A stretch of 64,000 nt of DNA. Source: Pycnococcus provasolii (taxonomy: Eukaryota > Chlorophyta > Pseudoscourfieldiophyceae > Pseudoscourfieldiales). Shown piece by piece: positions 36,284-45,731 of the stretch; the stretch's first letter is position 1; every line of letters begins with the position of its first letter. The notes under the pieces were generated by a model. That model saw nothing but the letters and a program-made list of their open reading frames with translations, was not told the DNA's origin and did no database searches. The position numbers and the translations under genes are program-made. The stretch is taken from assembly GCA_049487715.1 (NCBI GenBank), contig CP150570.1:434001-498000 (forward strand), read 5' to 3'.

Positions 36284-39200
36284 ATGCCCGCGCTTGCGTC
36301 CGTCGTGCGGGTCGTGCGGCCGCTGCTGCTTGCAGTGGCGGCGCTGGCGGCCGGGCAGCCAGCGTGTGCGGCGGCGACGACGACGACCGCGACGCACGTT
36401 CTGCTTGCGCACGCGCCTGGCCTACCCTCGTCTGTGCTCGCCCGCGCCGTCGCAGCGGTGCTCTCCTCGGCGCCGGCGCGAAACGCGTCCTCGTCATGGC
36501 ACCTGACGGTGCTGGCACCCGGCGTGCCTCCGCTGCGCGAGTTCGCGTATGGCGTGGAGGCGTGGACAGACAACAGCGGTTGGAGAGACGCGCGCATGAC
36601 ATCTTCCAATGCGTGGGCAACCTTGACCGCACGTCGCGCAGTCACGGCGGCTGTGCAAGACGCCGTGGGGATGTCAGCGCGCAGACACGTGCTCGCAACG
36701 CGACCTCGCGTCGTCTTCGGCGCGAGCAGAGACACGCTCGGCGCGATGGTTGCTGCTCACGCCGTCGCCACGGTGCAAGGCAATGCCACGGCACCTAGGA
36801 ACCGCATTCTGCTCGTTGCGTCGCACGTCGCCGTTGGTGACACTACGCTGGCGACGCTCAAGCTCGGACGAGGCGTGGATGCTGCTTGCGCGCCGGTAAC
36901 AACACCTGCTGGTGGCGAAGTTGTGCACTCGCACCTCGCGTTCGCGCCTCACCCGTCGTCCGACTTCGACCCGAGGCCATCGGGCGACTCGGTCGGACAC
37001 CATGCACCGTTCGACGCGCTGGAGGGCTATCCCACGCACGCCGCGCATGCGACGTACACGTCGCCTGACGGGCGCAGCGATGTACCAAGCTGCGCTGGAG
37101 CACTGGTGCTGCTCAGACCATCCGCAGTTGCGCGACTTGCAGTCCAGCTGGCGGCGTACCGCGGCGCGGACGCGATTGCCGCGCACGTGTGCCTCTCCGC
37201 ACGCACGAATGCGCGGCGGTGCGTGATGATGCTGCGAGCCGCAGGCTTTTCGCTCGACGACATCGACGGCGCCGCCGGTCTCGCGCTCGCGCTCAATCGC
37301 GCCGACGTGGGCGTTGGGGAGGCACGCGGCGTGGGTGGTTCCAGGCACTTTCCGGCCGACCTCGCGATGTTGCACCGCCACTTTGGTACGGCGATGGAGC
37401 GATTCGCGCTTGGTGCAGATGCGACTGCGGAGCACGTCGATCGCACAGATGCGCGAACTCGTGCAGGCGTGCACTACTCGCTCGAGTGTGGTACAGGTCA
37501 AATGCTCGGCCTTACGCTCGAGGCGGTGGCATTTCTTCGCGCGTTGGAGGAGGCGACCTCCGAAGAGCATGCACGCCACGTTCGCATCGCACGTGCGCAC
37601 GCCAATGCGACCGTGCAGGCTCTCGGCGCGATGCGTCGTCGTTTGACGGCAAGCGCACTCGTGCTCTCAGATCGCGGCGCGGACATCGGTGCTTGTCTGC
37701 GCGACCTCGTCGCGATTGCACCCGCGGCGGACGTACGCATGCTGCGCCGGCTAACATCGCTGTCCGTGGACATGCGGTCGCATGGACCGGCGGCGTGCGT
37801 GCTGCATCACGATCCGGGAAGATATCAGGCTGCCAAGCAGCGTCTGCCACTCCGATTAGCTTCGCCGCCTTCACCGCCACCGCCTCCACCAACGCCGATA
37901 TCGGCACCATCGGCGTGGAGTGGTAGCTGGCGCTCGCTCGACGCATCCGCCGGTTTCGGAAGCCTCACGCTGGACGACACGAATCTCGGCGACGACGACG
38001 ACGATTTCTTGAGCTGGCGTGAGAAGTTCAGAGACTTTGACGATGATGTCGTGAAGGACGAGGACGAATATGGTATAGATGAGGAGGCGATTCCCGATGT
38101 TGCGCCATTGCGCATGCCGCCCCACGCATCGTCATTCGATGCGCTGGCAGATGCATGGGATGACGGTGTGGGCTCCCTAAGCGACGACACGGGTTCTCTG
38201 TCATTTAGCAGCGAGCCGGAACTATCCGTAGAAGGATCGTTGCTGGCAGATTCACCGCGCTTTACGCCGCTTCCTGGCGCCGACGACGAACCTCAGGAAG
38301 CTGCCGACCACGAGCCCTTTTGGGATCGTCCGTCGAAACTCGACTCGTTCCCAGCCGACTACGCTCCTCCACCCGCCACAAGCCTGCCCTCGATCCAGCT
38401 CCCTCCACCACCACAGGACCCTTCATCCTATCCATCGGTGCGCTTGGACCACGACCTTACGAGCCGCTTCTCGGGCCTTCTCGGTTCGTCGGATGGCGGT
38501 GGAGGCGGACCGCCCCAAAGCCTTCCTCAGCCGCCGAGAAGTGCCGTCGTTTACATTGGAAGGTCGATGTACGAAACGGACACCGTGCCAAGCCACTGGC
38601 CAGCGGCGGCGGCTGCGCACGTCGACGAGATTTGGACTCCGACGGAGCACGCGCGTCGTGCGTTTGCGATTGCGAACGTCACAACACGGCGTGGCTCGAC
38701 GAAGGCGCACATCGTCCCGGAACTGATTGATGCTCGTCTCTTTGCACCGGACGCGGTTGTGTCTGCCATGTCCGTGTCAGACGACGCGAATATCGCCGTT
38801 GACGTGGAATCGGGTGACGTGTGGACGGATCCGCTGAGCACACATGCATTTGGCACGGAGCTACGCCTGCTCTCAGTCTTCAAGTGGGAGGTGAGAAAGG
38901 GTTGGGACGTTCTCCTCCGTTCCTACTACGACGCCTTCTTTGCGGAATCACGTGGCGCGGTGAGCCTTCACATTCGCTCGTCCGTCGACGACTCGAATCG
39001 CCAAGCACTCGCGGATTTTGACGAGGCTTACTGCACGTCTCGCGTCGGCGACAACGCATCCGTCGTCGCGCACTGCATAGCGGAGCTCCTGCCTCGCGTG
39101 ACTCTGCTGTCCCTTGCACTCGACTCTGGCGCCATGACACGCCTGTACTCCTCCGTCGACGCGTTTGTGCTGTCGACGCGTGGCGAAGGTTGGGGACGGC

Positions 39201-39979
39201 CGCTGCACGAGGCGATGGCAATGGGCATTCCTTCCGTTGCAACAGCGTGGGCGGGAACGGGTGAGCTTATGGGATGCGCCTTGCATGATCACCACGTTGG
39301 TGATCAGGGGGAGGATCGAGATGCGACGCCGAGACGTGACAACCACACGGAGAAGTACGCGGCTCTGCTCGGCGTTCCGGCGGACGCAACAGTCGCGTGC
39401 GCGATGCATCGCGGCGTACCCGTGGCTTTTCCCTTGCCATACCGTCTCGTTCCGATGAATGACAAACCTGTGCGACCACCACCGCCACCGCTTCCGCTAT
39501 CGTCGTCGTCGTCGCGTGTCCTACCATCGCCACGACGGCGGCTGATGGACGATGACGTGGACTCTACGCCTGCGTCGTCATCCTTGTGGAACGTCGTCAC
39601 GAGCAAGGTATGGTGGCTTGTACGATGTGCATGCCGCCCTCTGCGTCTGTGCGCCTTTGGTGGCGGCGGCGGAGGAGGTGGTGGTGGGATGCTACTCACT
39701 GATCACCAAGAGAGATTTGGAAGAGATGAATTTCACACGCCGTCACATTCGTCGCGCATTTCGTACGCAAGCGACGATGCTTCGAATCACATGTGGGCTG
39801 AGCCGAGTGCCACAGCCTTAACACAGGTGCTCAAGGTTCTCCGTTCTCGTCCTGATCTTCGACGACGTGTTGGGCGCGCCGGCCGTCGTCGCGTCACGTC
39901 GGAACGCTACGCACCGTTCGACGTCGCGAAGGCTATGCTTCATCGAATGGACCACCTTGTCGATGAGCACATGAATTAA
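36284..39979 (+). CDS. Large secretory-pathway glycosyltransferase (GT-B, family 4-like)
   Basis: 1231 residues from the ATG at 36284 (upstream extension is TTG). Residues 1-30 (LLLAVAALAAGQPACAA) are a signal peptide or anchor. The catalytic part is C-terminal: VYIGRSMYETDTVPSHW, DEIWTPTEHARRAF, LLSVFKWEVRKGWDVLLRSYYDAF and STRGEGWGRPLHEAMAMGIPSVATAWAGTGE (about 964-992). These are the nucleotide-sugar-binding region of GT4-type enzymes. An acidic, Pro-rich insert (about 520-740) separates an N-terminal domain of unknown function from the catalytic region, and a second low-complexity insert (Pro, Ser, Gly) interrupts the end. Promoter motif TTAGGGTT copies are at 36218-36247. Probably Golgi glycan synthesis. 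Confidence 0.82.
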   Translation: MPALASVVRVVRPLLLAVAALAAGQPACAAATTTTATHVLLAHAPGLPSSVLARAVAAVLSSAPARNASSSWHLTVLAPGVPPLREFAYGVEAWTDNSGWRDARMTSSNAWATLTARRAVTAAVQDAVGMSARRHVLATRPRVVFGASRDTLGAMVAAHAVATVQGNATAPRNRILLVASHVAVGDTTLATLKLGRGVDAACAPVTTPAGGEVVHSHLAFAPHPSSDFDPRPSGDSVGHHAPFDALEGYPTHAAHATYTSPDGRSDVPSCAGALVLLRPSAVARLAVQLAAYRGADAIAAHVCLSARTNARRCVMMLRAAGFSLDDIDGAAGLALALNRADVGVGEARGVGGSRHFPADLAMLHRHFGTAMERFALGADATAEHVDRTDARTRAGVHYSLECGTGQMLGLTLEAVAFLRALEEATSEEHARHVRIARAHANATVQALGAMRRRLTASALVLSDRGADIGACLRDLVAIAPAADVRMLRRLTSLSVDMRSHGPAACVLHHDPGRYQAAKQRLPLRLASPPSPPPPPPTPISAPSAWSGSWRSLDASAGFGSLTLDDTNLGDDDDDFLSWREKFRDFDDDVVKDEDEYGIDEEAIPDVAPLRMPPHASSFDALADAWDDGVGSLSDDTGSLSFSSEPELSVEGSLLADSPRFTPLPGADDEPQEAADHEPFWDRPSKLDSFPADYAPPPATSLPSIQLPPPPQDPSSYPSVRLDHDLTSRFSGLLGSSDGGGGGPPQSLPQPPRSAVVYIGRSMYETDTVPSHWPAAAAAHVDEIWTPTEHARRAFAIANVTTRRGSTKAHIVPELIDARLFAPDAVVSAMSVSDDANIAVDVESGDVWTDPLSTHAFGTELRLLSVFKWEVRKGWDVLLRSYYDAFFAESRGAVSLHIRSSVDDSNRQALADFDEAYCTSRVGDNASVVAHCIAELLPRVTLLSLALDSGAMTRLYSSVDAFVLSTRGEGWGRPLHEAMAMGIPSVATAWAGTGELMGCALHDHHVGDQGEDRDATPRRDNHTEKYAALLGVPADATVACAMHRGVPVAFPLPYRLVPMNDKPVRPPPPPLPLSSSSSRVLPSPRRRLMDDDVDSTPASSSLWNVVTSKVWWLVRCACRPLRLCAFGGGGGGGGGGMLLTDHQERFGRDEFHTPSHSSRISYASDDASNHMWAEPSATALTQVLKVLRSRPDLRRRVGRAGRRRVTSERYAPFDVAKAMLHRMDHLVDEHMN

Positions 39980-40039
39980 TTTTAACAACAACAACAACAA
40001 CCTTGTGTAGTATTAGACAGATTCTTTTTCAACAATACT

Positions 40040-40933
40040 TTACACGTTATCAACACCAAACACACTCTCGCGCATAGTTCGGTTCAGTAGAAGTCCAATG
40101 CTGTACGCAGGCGCGATGCGCGCGCCTCGCCCGACGAATGTCGACGGCCACATTTTCGCGACGAAGCGTGCTCTATCGAGAACGCCCGCGCTCTTTCTGT
40201 TGTACATGTCTAGGGCGAGCGAGTGCATGGGCGCCGTTACGAATTGCATCGCAATTGGACATGCAACGGTCGCGACGACGTCAGCCCATCTCGGAACGAC
40301 GACGGCTGTTGTTGTAGCGGCTTCGGGTTCGTCGCCGTACGCCGACGCTTGTTTCGCGAGCGCCTGCGCGACGTGCTTCGGTGCATAGAACGACGCGAGC
40401 ATTGTGCCCGCGTCTCTTGTCATGAAGAGCGCGTACGAGAGGAAGGGTAGCTCTCTCGGCCTGACATTTCCAAAGAGCCTCGCAAACGCCCGATCCTGCA
40501 GGACGCTGAGCGGCAGGTTCACTGCGGACGTCGCGACGAACCTCGTGAACCCGGCGCTTTTTATTTTCTTGTCATTATCTTTAACGTTTGCCATGTCGTG
40601 CCAAGTGTCCGCACAGTTTGCGGCTAGGTACGTGCATGCGTACAGCGACGCGACGATGCGAAAGCCGGGGCACGTAAAGTAGAGGAAAGGTTTCTTGGCG
40701 AATTGGCTGATTTCTGTACCAAGTGCTGCAGAGAGTGACGTTGAAGTCCCCGCGGTGATTCGTACGACAGCCCGATCGAGCGCAGTCACAAACGGCGCGA
40801 CTGTGAGACCTGTGATGAGCGCGGAGACGGCATCGCGCACGAACGGGGATCGAGAGAGAGGAGAGAAACCTGATCCACCACCACCTGATCCACCACCTGA
40901 TCCACCACCACCCTCACCGTGAGGAGCAGGCAT
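40040..40933 (-). CDS. Mitochondrial-carrier-like membrane protein
   Basis: 297 residues from the ATG at 40931-40933 (frame reaches 40942 only via GTG). After a Gly/Ser linker-like N-terminus, several hydrophobic segments with basic loops appear: VSALITGLTVAPFVTALDRAVV, FRIVASLYACTYLAANCAD, DVVATVACPIAMQFVTAPMHSLALDMYNR and GRGARIAPAYSIGLLLNRTM. The P-x-x-x-[LF]-[DR]-R-type motif and the carrier-like end resemble divergent SLC25 members, but the classical PxD/ExxR motifs are not clean. Placement in the carrier family is inference. A CCCCTAATTCC/AATTCGGGG motif cluster lies upstream (about 41090-41125). Confidence 0.6.
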   Translation of the reverse strand: MPAPHGEGGGGSGGGSGGGGSGFSPLSRSPFVRDAVSALITGLTVAPFVTALDRAVVRITAGTSTSLSAALGTEISQFAKKPFLYFTCPGFRIVASLYACTYLAANCADTWHDMANVKDNDKKIKSAGFTRFVATSAVNLPLSVLQDRAFARLFGNVRPRELPFLSYALFMTRDAGTMLASFYAPKHVAQALAKQASAYGDEPEAATTTAVVVPRWADVVATVACPIAMQFVTAPMHSLALDMYNRKSAGVLDRARFVAKMWPSTFVGRGARIAPAYSIGLLLNRTMRESVFGVDNV

Positions 40934-41275
40934 GTCACACACAGATGGCGTTCACGAGAGTGACACGGCAAAGCGGGAGGGAGGCACGCGTGTACGACAG
41001 ACTGGAATGGGGGGGGGGAGGGGAGAGGTGCCACGTCAGAGGGAGAGAGGGAGAGGGGGAGAAAAACGCCCTCCGTGGAAGATTTCCTAACCCCTAATTC
41101 CAAATTCCAAATTCCAATTCGGGGTGTCCTTTACCCCTTCGGATTGGTTGGTAAGCATGCATGACTGGCGTCGGTGAGTTTTCTCGGATGCTCTACCAGG
41201 TAGAAGTGTGATGAACTTTCAAGAGTTTAAGGTTGTTCTTCGTGAGCTGATATTACACGGGTAAGACGACTGGTT

Positions 41276-42262
41276 TCACAAATCTTGCAACATAAAGGGA
41301 CCGGCGACGCCGCCGGGAGGTGCCTCGCCGTTGGCGTTGTAGCCCCAGCACGCGATTGAGCCGTCGCGACGCAGCGCGATGGAGTGATGGTAACCCGCTG
41401 CGATTGCGACGAAGTCGCCGTCGACGCCGGCGGGAGGCGCCTGGCCCTCGTCGTTGTCGCCCCAGCACGCGATGCTGCCGTCGCGTCGGATCGCCAGTGA
41501 GTGATACGAGCCCGCAGCGATCGCGACGAAGTCTCCCGCGACGCCGTCAGGAGGTGCCTGGCCGTCGTCGTTGTGTCCCCAACACGCGATGCTGCCGTCG
41601 CGTCGAAGAGCGAGCGAGTGATGCGCACCCGCGGCGATCGCAAAGAAGTCTCCCACGACGCCGGCGGGAGGTGCCTGCCCTTCGGCGTTGCGTCCCCAAC
41701 ACGCGATGATGCCGTCGCGTCGAAGTGCGATGGAGTGAAATTCACCCGCGGCGATCGCGACGAAGTCTCCCACGACGCCATCAGGAGGTGCCTCGCCGTC
41801 GACGTTGCGTCCCCAGCACGCGATGCTGCCGTCGCGTCGAAGCGCGATGGAGTGATAGTAACCCGCTGCGATCGCGACGAAGTCGCCCGCGACGCCGTCG
41901 GGAGGTGCCTGGTCAAAGTTGTTCTCGCCCCAGCACGCGATACTACCGTCGCGTTGAAGCGCGAGTGAGTGATGCGCACCCGCGGTAACTGCGACGAATT
42001 CGCCGTCGACGCCGGCAGGAGGTGCCTGGCCGTCGCAGTTCGATCCCCAGAACGCGATGCTTCCGTCGACTCGTAGCGCAAGCGAGTGAAACAAACCTGC
42101 GGCATTCATTCCAGAAGATAGTCGCGCAATTCGAGTTCGCTCACGCTCCTTGGCAAGACGTCGTTCTCTCTGCCACGGCACGAACGCGAGCCTGAGCGCC
42201 TCGTACGCCAGCTCTCCCAAGTCACGATGTGCGCCCCCAACATCATCAACAGCTGCTGCCAT
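41276..42262 (-). CDS. RCC1-repeat (beta-propeller) protein
   Basis: 328 residues from the ATG at 42260-42262. A short helical N-terminus (LGELAYEALRLAFVPWQRERRLAKERERT) is followed by seven nearly identical 40-residue repeats of type GDFVAIAAGYHHSIALRRDG + SIACWG + NxxGQAPPxGV. This is the RCC1/BLIP-II blade pattern, and seven blades would close one propeller. The repeats are very similar, so the array is young or homogenised. RCC1-like proteins range from nucleotide exchange factors to adhesion and photoreception, and nothing here decides among them. Same strand as the carrier-like gene. Confidence 0.85.
   Translation of the reverse strand: MAAAVDDVGGAHRDLGELAYEALRLAFVPWQRERRLAKERERTRIARLSSGMNAAGLFHSLALRVDGSIAFWGSNCDGQAPPAGVDGEFVAVTAGAHHSLALQRDGSIACWGENNFDQAPPDGVAGDFVAIAAGYYHSIALRRDGSIACWGRNVDGEAPPDGVVGDFVAIAAGEFHSIALRRDGIIACWGRNAEGQAPPAGVVGDFFAIAAGAHHSLALRRDGSIACWGHNDDGQAPPDGVAGDFVAIAAGSYHSLAIRRDGSIACWGDNDEGQAPPAGVDGDFVAIAAGYHHSIALRRDGSIACWGYNANGEAPPGGVAGPFMLQDL
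41290..42110 (-). repeat. 120-bp tandem repeat array in the RCC1-like gene
   Basis: About seven copies of a 120-base unit with high identity between copies (for example the recurring CACGCGATGCTGCCGTCGCG on the plus strand). Confidence 0.9.
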
Positions 42263-42527
42263 TGATTGGCGTCGAACTGAAGAGGGAGAAGAAAAAGAAG
42301 CTGACTGAGAAAAACGGGAGCCAGAGGGAGCCTAAGCCAAGGGCCAAGGGAAGCGTTTGTTTAGGGGTTAGGCCGAATGAAAAAAAAAAAACTGAAATGA
42401 TAAGGAACTTGAACCCCGAATTGAATGTTTGACCTCCATTATTCCTCGGCGTCCATCAAGGTCCAATTCCAATCTTGCCGCGTCGTCGTCGTCGCGTGCG
42501 TGCGTGCGTGCGTGCGTGTCTGCTCAC

Positions 42528-44786
42528 ATGGGACCCATGGCTCCTTCCAAAGACTTCTTCCTCCTTACGGTCCTAATCCTTCTATGCAATATTCTCTCTC
42601 TTGGTGGTGGACTTGCGGCCTCTCCTTCCACTTCTAAAGGTAATCTGGCAGGTGGGTCATCTTCCTTTGGCACGTCCGCGAAAGCGTCGGCGTTCACAGC
42701 ACTGCACGAAGAACATAGACTGCCAGGATGGCTCGGCGAACGAACTGTCGAGTCACTTGGGGGACTCGCCGCGGCGTCCAAGGCGGCGGCCACGGCGGCG
42801 TCCATGGCGGCCGCGAAAGCGAGATCGCAGGACGTACACGAGGGGGTGGGCACCGCAATAGAAGACGCACACGCGCAGAGCTTGCAGACGGAGTTCAGAA
42901 GAGGGAGCTACCCCACGCAAAAGACGGCGAACGGGGACACGAAACCCGTCTCAAGGAGCGCCATCAACGCGAGGCTGGAAGCACTCGCCGCCTTCTCCAA
43001 GGCACAGGCGAAGCAAATAGGAGGGGCCAAAGACCACGACAGCACACGAAAGCAGCTCGTCGGAAGTGCGCAGCAGATCAAGCAGCTCAACCTGTGGGCA
43101 AAGCGCGCGGCGCAGACGCGCGAGCGACTCATGCCGAGGAAAACTTCCACCACAGCTGCGCCGAACACAACGCTCGCGTGGTTTCAGGGCTCGGACGGCG
43201 GCGTGGTTGCCGACGGCGTTTACGGAGGTGGCGACTCAGCCACGGCGGCGGTGCAGACAACCACCGCCACGTCGACGACCACCAAAAGCCCGAAGAAGAA
43301 GTCTCGGGAGGAAAACAATGCATTTATGCGCTTCGTGGCGCAGAACGCAAGCTGGAGCACTGTCGAGGCGAGCGCCATCTTGCCAGCGTCGGCGGAACTC
43401 TTCATCACGCAGGAGTCGTTCCACATTGCAGCTGGCAAGCGAGCGAGCGAGCGGCTCGCGGGAGAGGCTAACGATGACAGTGCGCCTGATCCAGAGGACA
43501 GCACGGGCGACGGCGACGGCGCCACGCCCTCGACGACGTCGCGCACGACGAGACGGGCAAGCCCGGTGAATGACTACACACTGCTCTACCGCGACGCGTA
43601 CTCGCCATACAAGGCTGAGTACAAGTTCTCCTCCGACGTGTACCGCATGCTTCCATCGAAGGGCGGGCGTGCATTTCAGACGGATGGAACGTGTGCGGTG
43701 GTTGGAAATGGCGGCAGCTTGCTCAGGGGACCTGCGATGGGAAAGGAAATTGACGCGCACAAGCACGTATTTCGCATCAACCTCGCTCCTGTGACCAATT
43801 ACGAGGAGCGCGTGGGACGACGCACGGACTTTGAGGTGGTCAACGCGAGGCATCTCGAGGACATGCTGTTTGGGCACATTCCGGGCAAGTTGATCATGAG
43901 CAATATTCGGTACCGCTTGCCTCATCGAACGCTAGGCTCTGGCGGGCGCAACTTCAAGACGGTGATGTTTGAGACAACCGTCGAACGGTTTCGCACCAAA
44001 GTTGTGCCGTTTCTTCTACAGCGCCGCGACTTCCGTCCGATGCTTATGCACCCAAGCGCAGTGGAGACGGCGGTTCGTGTGTGGCACCATGCGCGCGTTC
44101 TCATCGAAAACGAACTTCTTGATGAGCAGGATGGGTCGTCACCAGGCAAGGATTCTGCTGAAGAAGCCTCTCCGGCTGAGGATGGAGACGGTGGCGTTGA
44201 CGAGGATGGCCTCGTGAGAAGGCTCGCGAGAAGGCTTGTGAGAAGACTCATGGAAGAGGAGGAGGAGGAGGCAGTGGAGGAGGAGGTTGAGGAGGAGGAG
44301 AGTGAGGAGAATGAGGAGGAGGAGGAGGAAATGAGGAGGCAGAACGAGGAGGAAGTTGAGGAGGACGAAGTGGTGGCGACGGAAGAGGACATGGCGGCGG
44401 AGGAGGGTTCTCAGATTGAGGCTGAGATGAATAAACATGACGGCGAAGGTGAGATTGAGACTGGGACTGAAGAGAAGGACGAAGGCCAGGACGACGAGGA
44501 GGATGAGGACGAAGAGGACGAGGAGCAAGACACGCCCACACCATCTAGTCCAAGGCACCTCTTCAACAAGAAGCCGATGAGCGGCCTTTTCGCCTTCTTT
44601 CTTGCGCTTCAGCTGTGCAAGGGTGGTGTTCATCTCTATGGATTCGAGGCATGGACTGGCGAAGGCAAGTATCACTACTTTGACGCTGAGGCTGGCTTTC
44701 AAGATCGGCACAGCTTCGACTTGGCAATCGAAGTGTTCAAACGCGTAGCGTCTACGCTGCGATCGCGCACAGTCACACTTCACTAG
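42528..44786 (+). CDS. Sialyltransferase-like protein (GT29) with acidic insert
   Basis: 752 residues from the ATG at 42528; upstream frame only via TTG. Type II Golgi topology: a short cytoplasmic tail, then FFLLTVLILLCNILSLGGGL as signal-anchor, then a long stem (about 40-380). Sialyl motif L is at about 389-435 (CAVVGNGGSLLRG, HVFRINLAPVTNYEERVG, DFEVVNA). Motif S is at about 684-705 (MSGLFAFFLALQLC, VHLYGFE). The VS-like motif is YHYFDAEAGFQDRHSFDLAIEVF. Between L and S sits a Glu/Asp-rich insert of about 135 residues (539-675) absent from typical enzymes. Green algae carry GT29 homologues whose acceptor and donor are unsettled. Divergent from the RCC1 gene. Confidence 0.87.
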   Translation: MGPMAPSKDFFLLTVLILLCNILSLGGGLAASPSTSKGNLAGGSSSFGTSAKASAFTALHEEHRLPGWLGERTVESLGGLAAASKAAATAASMAAAKARSQDVHEGVGTAIEDAHAQSLQTEFRRGSYPTQKTANGDTKPVSRSAINARLEALAAFSKAQAKQIGGAKDHDSTRKQLVGSAQQIKQLNLWAKRAAQTRERLMPRKTSTTAAPNTTLAWFQGSDGGVVADGVYGGGDSATAAVQTTTATSTTTKSPKKKSREENNAFMRFVAQNASWSTVEASAILPASAELFITQESFHIAAGKRASERLAGEANDDSAPDPEDSTGDGDGATPSTTSRTTRRASPVNDYTLLYRDAYSPYKAEYKFSSDVYRMLPSKGGRAFQTDGTCAVVGNGGSLLRGPAMGKEIDAHKHVFRINLAPVTNYEERVGRRTDFEVVNARHLEDMLFGHIPGKLIMSNIRYRLPHRTLGSGGRNFKTVMFETTVERFRTKVVPFLLQRRDFRPMLMHPSAVETAVRVWHHARVLIENELLDEQDGSSPGKDSAEEASPAEDGDGGVDEDGLVRRLARRLVRRLMEEEEEEAVEEEVEEEESEENEEEEEEMRRQNEEEVEEDEVVATEEDMAAEEGSQIEAEMNKHDGEGEIETGTEEKDEGQDDEEDEDEEDEEQDTPTPSSPRHLFNKKPMSGLFAFFLALQLCKGGVHLYGFEAWTGEGKYHYFDAEAGFQDRHSFDLAIEVFKRVASTLRSRTVTLH

Positions 44787-44927
44787 AACTTGATGTATTT
44801 GTGTAAATGAATTAAATCAACTTGATTGTGTTCGTTACATGGGGTGGTGAATTCACCTTAGAAGAAGACCTTAAAAATAAAAAGGAAAAAAGAATGAAGC
44901 GATGCAACGCGAGGCAATTGCGCGCGC

Positions 44928-45731
44928 TTACTTCTTGAAGCCAGACAGGCTCGACAGGCCCGACAGCGCCGCGGGGAACACAGCGCTCACCGCGAAGAAC
45001 GCCGCAGACGCAAGGAAGAAGTCCTCCTCGAAGTGAAGGCTGCTCGCGCCGAGCTCGAAGCCGAGCTGCTCGAGCGGGCCGCGGCCAGACACAGCCTCGA
45101 TGAGCGTCGTCACGGCGAAGCCCGTCATCGCGAAGCGGCCGAGCAGGAGCTCGTTGTTCGTGTTGAAGCCGAACACGGGGCCCTCCTCCGCGAGGCCGAA
45201 CACCTGGCGCCAGAACTTCTCGCCATCCTTCGGCGAGTACAGGTTCTGCGCGTCCGCCGGGTACAGGTCGCGGAACGGCTGGCCGCCCGACGCGAAGCCC
45301 GTCGCGGCGAGCGCTCCAATCACGCCAATCTGAAGAAGGAGCAGGTCCTCCGTCTCCCACAGCTGCAGGCCGAGCTCGGAGTCGATCTGCGCGATGGCGC
45401 CCTTGCCCGTGAGGAAGTCCTCGACGATGAGCGCGGCGAAGCCGAGCATAGCAAGACGTCCGCTGAAGAGCTCGTTCGCCTTCGTGAAGCCTCCGAACTG
45501 CACGCCGGCACCGAAGTTCTGCACGATGTCCGCGGGCTTCTTCTCCGCGATGGTACGCTTGAGCGTCCAGTTTCCGGAGTTGTTCGACTTGGTGACCTTC
45601 TTGGCCTTAGGCTTGGTGGCGGCCTTGAAGATCATGTTCGTGCGCGTGGCGTTGGCGGAGGCACGCAGGGGCGCGACGCCACGGACGGCGGAGGAGGTCT
45701 TGGAGCTGAGGAAGGACGTGTTGGCAATCAT
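44928..45731 (-). CDS. psbS: PsbS, copy 3
   Basis: 267 residues from the ATG at 45729-45731 (MIANTSFLSS); the open frame extends further upstream, but homology with the other copies starts here. Nearly identical to copy 4, differing at only a few residues (NTSF for NTTF, YPADAQ for YPEDAQ). LHC-type helices ELFSGRLAMLGFA and ELLLGRFAMTGFA, and the sensing Glu residues at 119 and 226, are conserved. It ends in GFKK, lacking the SDK tail of copies 1 and 2. Confidence 0.92.
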   Translation of the reverse strand: MIANTSFLSSKTSSAVRGVAPLRASANATRTNMIFKAATKPKAKKVTKSNNSGNWTLKRTIAEKKPADIVQNFGAGVQFGGFTKANELFSGRLAMLGFAALIVEDFLTGKGAIAQIDSELGLQLWETEDLLLLQIGVIGALAATGFASGGQPFRDLYPADAQNLYSPKDGEKFWRQVFGLAEEGPVFGFNTNNELLLGRFAMTGFAVTTLIEAVSGRGPLEQLGFELGASSLHFEEDFFLASAAFFAVSAVFPAALSGLSSLSGFKK

